Positions 4,511 through 7,877 of a DNA stretch of 7,877 nucleotides are shown here, one piece after another. Source of the stretch: Microcaldota archaeon (GTDB lineage: Archaea; Micrarchaeota; Micrarchaeia; Anstonellales; Bilamarchaeaceae). Every line of letters starts with the position of its first letter. Position 1 is the first letter of the stretch. The notes beneath the pieces were generated by a model that made no database searches, was not told the origin of the DNA, and worked only from the letters and a program-made list of their open reading frames with translations. Made by a program: the position numbers and the translations under genes. The stretch lies in contig DAOUYQ010000035.1 in NCBI GenBank assembly GCA_030666035.1, forward strand, positions 1 through 7,877. The letters are read 5' to 3'.

Positions 4511-5755
4511 ATGCGTGTTATTTCCGACTTGCACATCCATTCCAAATATTCCCGTGCAACCAGCCCCCACTCTGATTTGGGCGGCCTTGCTGAATGGGCA
4601 CGCATAAAAGGAATCGGGTTGCTCGGAACAGGGGATTTTACGCACCCCAAATGGCTCAAAGAATTGAAGCGGGGGGTGAAGCCCTCTGGGGAGGGAATGT
4701 TTGAGCACCAGGGGATAAAGTTCATGCTCACCTCCGAAGTAAGCAACATATTCGAATTGGAGGGGCAGCAGAGGACAAAGAAAGTGCACACAGTTCTTTT
4801 TGCCCCTTCCTTTGAAGTTGTAGAGCAGATTAATGATGCAATTAAGGGATATGGGAACCTTGCAGAAGATGGGCGCCCAATACTTATGATGGATATTGCC
4901 GAGCTCCTGGATATTATTGAAGGGATTTCCAAAGAAATAATGTTTATCCCAGCACATATCTGGACTCCCTGGTTCGGTTTATTCGGCTCCAAAAGCGGCT
5001 TTGATTCCATGGTGGCTGCATTCGGGAAAAAAGCAACGCATATTAAAGCAGTAGAAACCGGCCTCTCATCTGATCCTGCAATGAACTGGATGATTAGCGG
5101 CCTGGATAACCTGACGCTTATTTCCAACAGCGATGCACATTCCCCTCCAAAGCTTGGCCGCGAGGCAAATGTCTTTGAACTGGATACGCTTGATTACCCT
5201 TCGCTTACTAATGCGATAATTACCCGCAAAGGCTTTGAAAAAACTTATGAATTCTATCCAAATGAAGGAAAATACCACTGGGATGGGCACAGGAAGTGCA
5301 ATGTCTGCATGGACCCGGTTGATGCAAAGAAGCTTGGGAACAGGTGCCCAAAATGCGGGAAACCCCTTACAATTGGGGTTATGCACCGCATATTGGATTT
5401 AGCTGACAACGGGCAGGGGCACAAACCTGCTGGTGCAGTCCCATTCACCAGCCTGGTCCCGCTTACTACTGTAATTTCTGCCCTGCGCGGGCGCGGGGAG
5501 CAAACCAAGACCGTGCGGGATGAGTATTTCAAGCTCGTTAACTATTTTGGAACTGAGTTTAACGTGCTTGAGGCACCTGCAGAGCAGCTTCGCCTTGCTA
5601 CGGATAAATTGCTTGCGGATGCAATAGTAGCGGCCCGGGAAGGAAAAGTGCACTGGAGGCCGGGCTATGATGGTGTGTTTGGGGAGCTTTCCTTTAGCAA
5701 GATTGAGCAGCCCGCTCATTCAGTGAAGGGGCAGAAGAGCCTGATGGACTTTTAG
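4511..5755 (+). CDS. endoQ: Endonuclease Q (PHP-family deaminated-base repair nuclease)
   Basis: Predicted 414 residues. EndoQ nicks DNA on the 5' side of uracil, hypoxanthine, xanthine and AP sites, starting repair of deaminated bases. The N-terminal PHP domain holds the metal-binding set: D6, H8 and H10 (SDLHIHSKYSRA), D42 (GTGDFTHP), E76 (LTSEVSN), H93, H149 (IPAHIWTPWFG), and D208/H210 (SNSDAHSPPKLGREAN). A zinc ribbon follows, with C263, C266, C279 and C282 (CNVC and CPKCG), then HRILDLADN and the helical C-terminal region (about 310-400). The chain ends QKSLMDF (408-414), a PIP-box-like Q-x-x-L-x-x-F motif for the PCNA sliding clamp. Length and domain order match archaeal EndoQ, and all expected metal ligands seem present. 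It has its own TATA box and is followed within 15 bases by an unknown small gene on the same strand. Confidence 0.93.
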   Translation: MRVISDLHIHSKYSRATSPHSDLGGLAEWARIKGIGLLGTGDFTHPKWLKELKRGVKPSGEGMFEHQGIKFMLTSEVSNIFELEGQQRTKKVHTVLFAPSFEVVEQINDAIKGYGNLAEDGRPILMMDIAELLDIIEGISKEIMFIPAHIWTPWFGLFGSKSGFDSMVAAFGKKATHIKAVETGLSSDPAMNWMISGLDNLTLISNSDAHSPPKLGREANVFELDTLDYPSLTNAIITRKGFEKTYEFYPNEGKYHWDGHRKCNVCMDPVDAKKLGNRCPKCGKPLTIGVMHRILDLADNGQGHKPAGAVPFTSLVPLTTVISALRGRGEQTKTVRDEYFKLVNYFGTEFNVLEAPAEQLRLATDKLLADAIVAAREGKVHWRPGYDGVFGELSFSKIEQPAHSVKGQKSLMDF

Positions 5756-5760
5756 TTCCA

Positions 5761-5769
5761 TTTATAAAT
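5761..5769 (+). promoter_or_regulatory. TATA-like box upstream of the small unknown gene
   Basis: TTTATAAAT is the most consensus-like TATA box in the window. It ends one base before the ATG at 5770. At the spacing seen elsewhere, transcription would begin near 5790, downstream of that ATG and upstream of the in-frame ATG at 5809. Confidence 0.5.
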
Positions 5770-6081
5770 ATGTATACACACAACTTTTTCCAACACTTGG
5801 TTGATTTCATGGAAGACAACAAAGAAATAAATCCTGGTATGCCAGAGGCTAGAACACTTATTGGTGCGATTGTCGCTTTTGGAAAAGATGTGTTCACCTC
5901 TTTTCGTTCTTATTTGGATACCGAATCCTACTTACCCAGTTTAGGAAGCAGTCCGCCTGAAAAACAATCTCCTAAAACACAGCTTGGCTCTTCTGAATTT
6001 GGCAGAAGGGTGAGGGGAAATAATCGCCCGGAACCTAATCTCCGCCCCCCGCCTAGAATATCCAACAGAAGGAATGTGTAG
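5770..6081 (+). CDS. Small protein of unknown function with Pro/Arg-rich tail
   Basis: Predicted 103 residues from the ATG at 5770, or 90 from the ATG at 5809; family not recognised. Residues about 1-50 look ordered, with a mildly hydrophobic stretch ARTLIGAIVAFGKDVF (27-42) too short and mixed to be a clear membrane span. From about 56 the sequence is rich in Ser, Pro, Gly and Arg and ends with RPEPNLRPPPRISNRR (87-102), so the second half is probably disordered. The TATA box at 5761-5769 favours translation from 5809. Use of 5770 would need read-through from the endonuclease Q gene, which ends 14 bases earlier. By eye, codons such as CGT, TCT, GGT and GTC are more frequent than in the neighbours, which may mean a different origin. 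No function is proposed. Confidence 0.55.
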   Translation: MYTHNFFQHLVDFMEDNKEINPGMPEARTLIGAIVAFGKDVFTSFRSYLDTESYLPSLGSSPPEKQSPKTQLGSSEFGRRVRGNNRPEPNLRPPPRISNRRNV

Positions 6082-6088
6082 ACTTTCC

Positions 6089-6103
6089 TTTTTAACTATT
6101 TTT
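6089..6103 (+). terminator. Double T5 tract between the small gene and glyS
   Basis: Two T5 runs (6089-6093 and 6099-6103) follow the stop at 6079-6081 within 25 bases. They could act as an archaeal U-tract terminator. The first run also overlaps a weak TATA-like TTTTTAACTA (6089-6098), about 38 nt before the glyS ATG, so the stretch may serve as the glyS promoter instead. Confidence 0.3.
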
Positions 6104-6119
6104 GCTTATTCTACTCACT

Positions 6120-6124
6120 AAGGT
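6120..6124 (+). promoter_or_regulatory. Possible Shine-Dalgarno sequence for glyS
   Basis: AAGGT sits seven bases before the ATG at 6132. glyS lacks a TATA box at the usual distance of about 25 nt, so unlike its neighbours it may be translated from a short leader. The match is only four to five bases. Confidence 0.3.
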
Positions 6125-6131
6125 AATATTC

Positions 6132-7607
6132 ATGGAGCTTCACGAGAAAATATTCGAGCTTGCATTAAACCGGTCATTCTTCCTCCCCTCAAACGAGATT
6201 TATGGCTCAGTTTCAGGCTTTTATGACTATGGCCCAATTGGATGCCAGATAAAAAAGAACCTGGAGAACCTCTGGAGGAAGAAGTTTTTGGTTGAGAAGG
6301 GTTTCCTTGAATTGGAAAGCACGATTGTGACCCCTGAAATAGTGCTAAGGGCAAGTGGCCATGTGGATAAATTCACTGACCCGGTTGTTGAGTGCAACAG
6401 CTGCCATGTGAAGGTGCGTGCAGACCACCTTGTTGAGCGGAAACTCAAAGTGAAGTGGGACATGAAACTGGAATCCCTGGATAAATTAATCCGGGACAAT
6501 AATATCAAATGCCCTTCGTGCGGAGGCGAGCTTTCCAATGCATATAACACAAACCTGATGTTTGAGGCAGGAATCGGGGCAGACCTTGCAAAAGCATTCC
6601 TCCGCCCTGAAACTGCACAGGGAATATTTACCTCTTTTTCGCGTGTATTTAGGAATCATGGCTCCAAGCTTCCGATGGCCATAGGGCAGCTTGGGAGGAG
6701 CTTCAGGAATGAAATTTCCCCGCGCAAGGGATTGGTGAGAATGAGGGAGTTTACCCAAATGGAGCTTGAGTATTTCTTCAACCCAGCTAATCCAGAAATG
6801 GAGGATTTTGAAGAAGTAAAAGAAACGAAGATGAGGGTACAAAAGAGGGGAGAAAAAGAACCCGTTTGGATGACTGCAGCCCAAGTGGTTGAGGAGGGAA
6901 TTGGAAACCAGATAATGGCGTATTTGCTTGCAATTGAATGGGAATATTATGTGGATGCCGGCCTTGAACCTGAGAAGATGTGGTTTAGGCATCTTGAAGA
7001 TAATGAAACGCCCCATTACTCCCAGAGCAATGTGGATTTGGAAGTGGAAACTTCCTATGGAATTGTGGAGATTGCCGGAAATGCATACCGCACTGATTAT
7101 GACCTTTCCCAGCACAAAAAATTCAGCGGAAAGGATCTGGAAGTATTTATCCAGGAAGAAGGCAAGAGGATACTTCCGCATGTTGTGGAGGTATCCATGG
7201 GTGTGGACAGGCTTATATTTTGCCTCCTTGAGCATCGCTTCCGGGAGAAAACCAAGGAAAAAGAATGGGAATGGTTTGATTTTCCCCCTGCAGTTGCCCC
7301 TTACGAAGTGGCAGTATTTCCATTAATGAAGAAGCCTGAGCTCAAAAAACCTGCAAAGGAAATTGCATCCATGCTTAGGGAAAGCGGATTGAATACGTAT
7401 TTCTCATCAGTGGGGTCAATTGGGAAGAGGTATGCAAGGGCCGATGAGGTTGGAGTTCCCTATTGTGTTACCATTGATTACGATACGCTTGAAGATGGAA
7501 GTGTTACTATAAGATTCAGAAATGATGGAAAACAGGAAAGAGTGAATAAAGAAGAGCTTGCACAAAAAATAAAAAAATATAAAAAGGAAGGGAAATTTAG
7601 CCTTTAA
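6132..7607 (+). CDS. glyS: Glycyl-tRNA synthetase (archaeal/eukaryotic one-chain type)
   Basis: Predicted 491-residue class II synthetase that charges tRNA-Gly with glycine in the cytoplasm. The N-terminus carries the family motif GSVSGFYDYGPIG (25-37). Motif 1 falls in ESTIVTPEIVLRASGHVDKF (62-81). A zinc-type Cys set follows, C88/C91 and C127/C130 (CNSC and CPSC). Then come LRPETAQGIF (157-166), motif 2 FRNEISPRKGLVRMREFTQM (191-210), QSNVDLEVETSYG (298-310), and motif 3 with VSMGVDRLI (354-362) and Arg360. The anticodon-binding domain starts at about 388 (VAPYEVAVFPL). It is shorter than most archaeal homologues, which are usually around 550-580 residues. The ATG at 6132 is preferred over a TTG at 6102 because homologues start close to the HEKIFELALNRSFF segment and AAGGT lies seven bases upstream. 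It overlaps the convergent ACT-domain gene by 11 bases. Confidence 0.96.
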   Translation: MELHEKIFELALNRSFFLPSNEIYGSVSGFYDYGPIGCQIKKNLENLWRKKFLVEKGFLELESTIVTPEIVLRASGHVDKFTDPVVECNSCHVKVRADHLVERKLKVKWDMKLESLDKLIRDNNIKCPSCGGELSNAYNTNLMFEAGIGADLAKAFLRPETAQGIFTSFSRVFRNHGSKLPMAIGQLGRSFRNEISPRKGLVRMREFTQMELEYFFNPANPEMEDFEEVKETKMRVQKRGEKEPVWMTAAQVVEEGIGNQIMAYLLAIEWEYYVDAGLEPEKMWFRHLEDNETPHYSQSNVDLEVETSYGIVEIAGNAYRTDYDLSQHKKFSGKDLEVFIQEEGKRILPHVVEVSMGVDRLIFCLLEHRFREKTKEKEWEWFDFPPAVAPYEVAVFPLMKKPELKKPAKEIASMLRESGLNTYFSSVGSIGKRYARADEVGVPYCVTIDYDTLEDGSVTIRFRNDGKQERVNKEELAQKIKKYKKEGKFSL

Positions 7608-7877
7608 CTCCCAGAAGTTCCTTTACTTTTGAAGCGTGTTCCTCAATCGGCTTGATTGCAATTTCAGTGTAATCATCTTTTCTGCTTACAATATAGAGGC
7701 TTTCCAGGTCCACTCCCCGGTTCGCCATTTTTCTTGTAATCTTTCCAAGCTCCCCAGGGCGATTGTCCAGCCTGAGCACAATCACATCTGAAACAACAAC
7801 GCCTTTTATTCCAGGGGCCTTTTCCAGCGCTTTCCTGGCACTTATTGAATCGTTTGTAAGGACCCTGAAAACAGCCT
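7597..7877 (-). CDS. ACT-domain protein, 5' end cut by the window edge
   Basis: The minus-strand frame ending at TAA 7597-7599 stays open to the right edge, showing 92 codons plus a partial codon. It reads AVFRVLTNDSISARKALEKA, continues through GVVVSDVIVLRLDNRPGELG, then KITRKMANRGVDLESLYIVS, and ends VKELLGVKG. The segment VIVLRLDNRPGELGKITRKM with NRGVDLESLYIVSR is a classic ACT fold: a beta strand, the D.PGxL turn, a helix, then a strand. ACT domains bind amino acids or other small ligands and often regulate metabolic enzymes. This short C-terminal arrangement suits a small stand-alone ACT protein, but the missing N-terminus could hold another domain. A GTG at 7785 is not the real start, since the homologous frame runs through it. 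It converges on glyS with an 11-base overlap. Confidence 0.8.
   Translation of the reverse strand, partial: AVFRVLTNDSISARKALEKAPGIKGVVVSDVIVLRLDNRPGELGKITRKMANRGVDLESLYIVSRKDDYTEIAIKPIEEHASKVKELLGVKG

Noticed and set aside
6102..6131. TTG start for glycyl-tRNA synthetase, ten residues earlier
   Set aside because: The added residues lie in the T-rich intergenic stretch. The ATG at 6132 has AAGGT upstream and fits where homologues begin.
6486..7235. A 249-codon minus-strand frame inside glyS
   Set aside because: It is antisense to the conserved synthetase motifs. Its composition (His, Phe and Leu rich, no motif) is that of a shadow frame, and no promoter is visible.
7597..7785. A complete 62-residue ACT protein starting at GTG 7785
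   Set aside because: The same frame continues upstream through the first ACT strand and a plausible coding sequence to the window edge, so the gene is truncated by the window.

Overview
This 7,877-base window looks archaeal. It encodes a stand-alone ATP-pyrophosphatase subunit of GMP synthetase, an archaeal/eukaryote-type one-chain glycyl-tRNA synthetase, an endonuclease Q homologue (a PHP-family repair enzyme best known from Thermococcales and some methanogens) with a C-terminal PCNA-binding motif, and a tRNA-Gln without an encoded CCA. Nearly every gene has an A/T-rich TATA-like box centred about 25 nt upstream of its ATG, so transcripts are probably leaderless, and clear Shine-Dalgarno sequences are almost absent. 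The base composition is moderate, the genes are short and densely packed, and several enzymes are compact. That would suit a DPANN or euryarchaeal genome, but I cannot name the lineage from the sequence.

Layout, left to right. 1-1386 (minus strand) is part of a tandem family of AAA+ ATPases of the AAA_14/DUF4143 (COG1373) kind. One copy is complete (21-1292). The first 11 codons of a second copy (34 to 1) run off the left edge. A repeat of about 126 bp, holding an inverted repeat, a TATA box and the first codons, precedes both copies, and the full gene's last codons run through the second copy's repeat. 1386-1880 (minus) is a small TPR protein. 1995-2067 (plus) is tRNA-Gln(UUG). 2200-2472 (plus) is a small basic protein of unknown function, with a perfect 7-bp palindrome upstream and a T7 tract after its stop. 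2483-3439 (minus) is GMP synthase subunit B. It is divergent from 3529-4419 (plus), a membrane-anchored SPFH/stomatin-like protein followed by a hairpin plus T-rich terminator. 4511-5755 (plus) is endonuclease Q. 5770-6081 (plus) is an unrecognised small protein with a Pro/Arg-rich tail. 6132-7607 (plus) is glycyl-tRNA synthetase. It converges, with an 11-bp overlap, on an ACT-domain protein (7597 to beyond 7877, minus) that is cut by the right edge.

The genes do not form one pathway. Most are housekeeping genes (GMP synthesis, tRNA charging, tRNA, base-damage repair, membrane organisation), and most seem to have their own promoter. The accessory part is the left end, where the ATPase family has expanded in tandem and each promoter region carries the same 48-bp inverted-repeat element. 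I saw no CRISPR array, transposase, integrase, restriction system or rRNA. No stretch longer than about 130 bp lacks a gene. The longest gaps are 1881-1994 (TPR promoter plus a 9-bp hairpin) and 2068-2199 (G-rich hairpin, palindrome and promoter).
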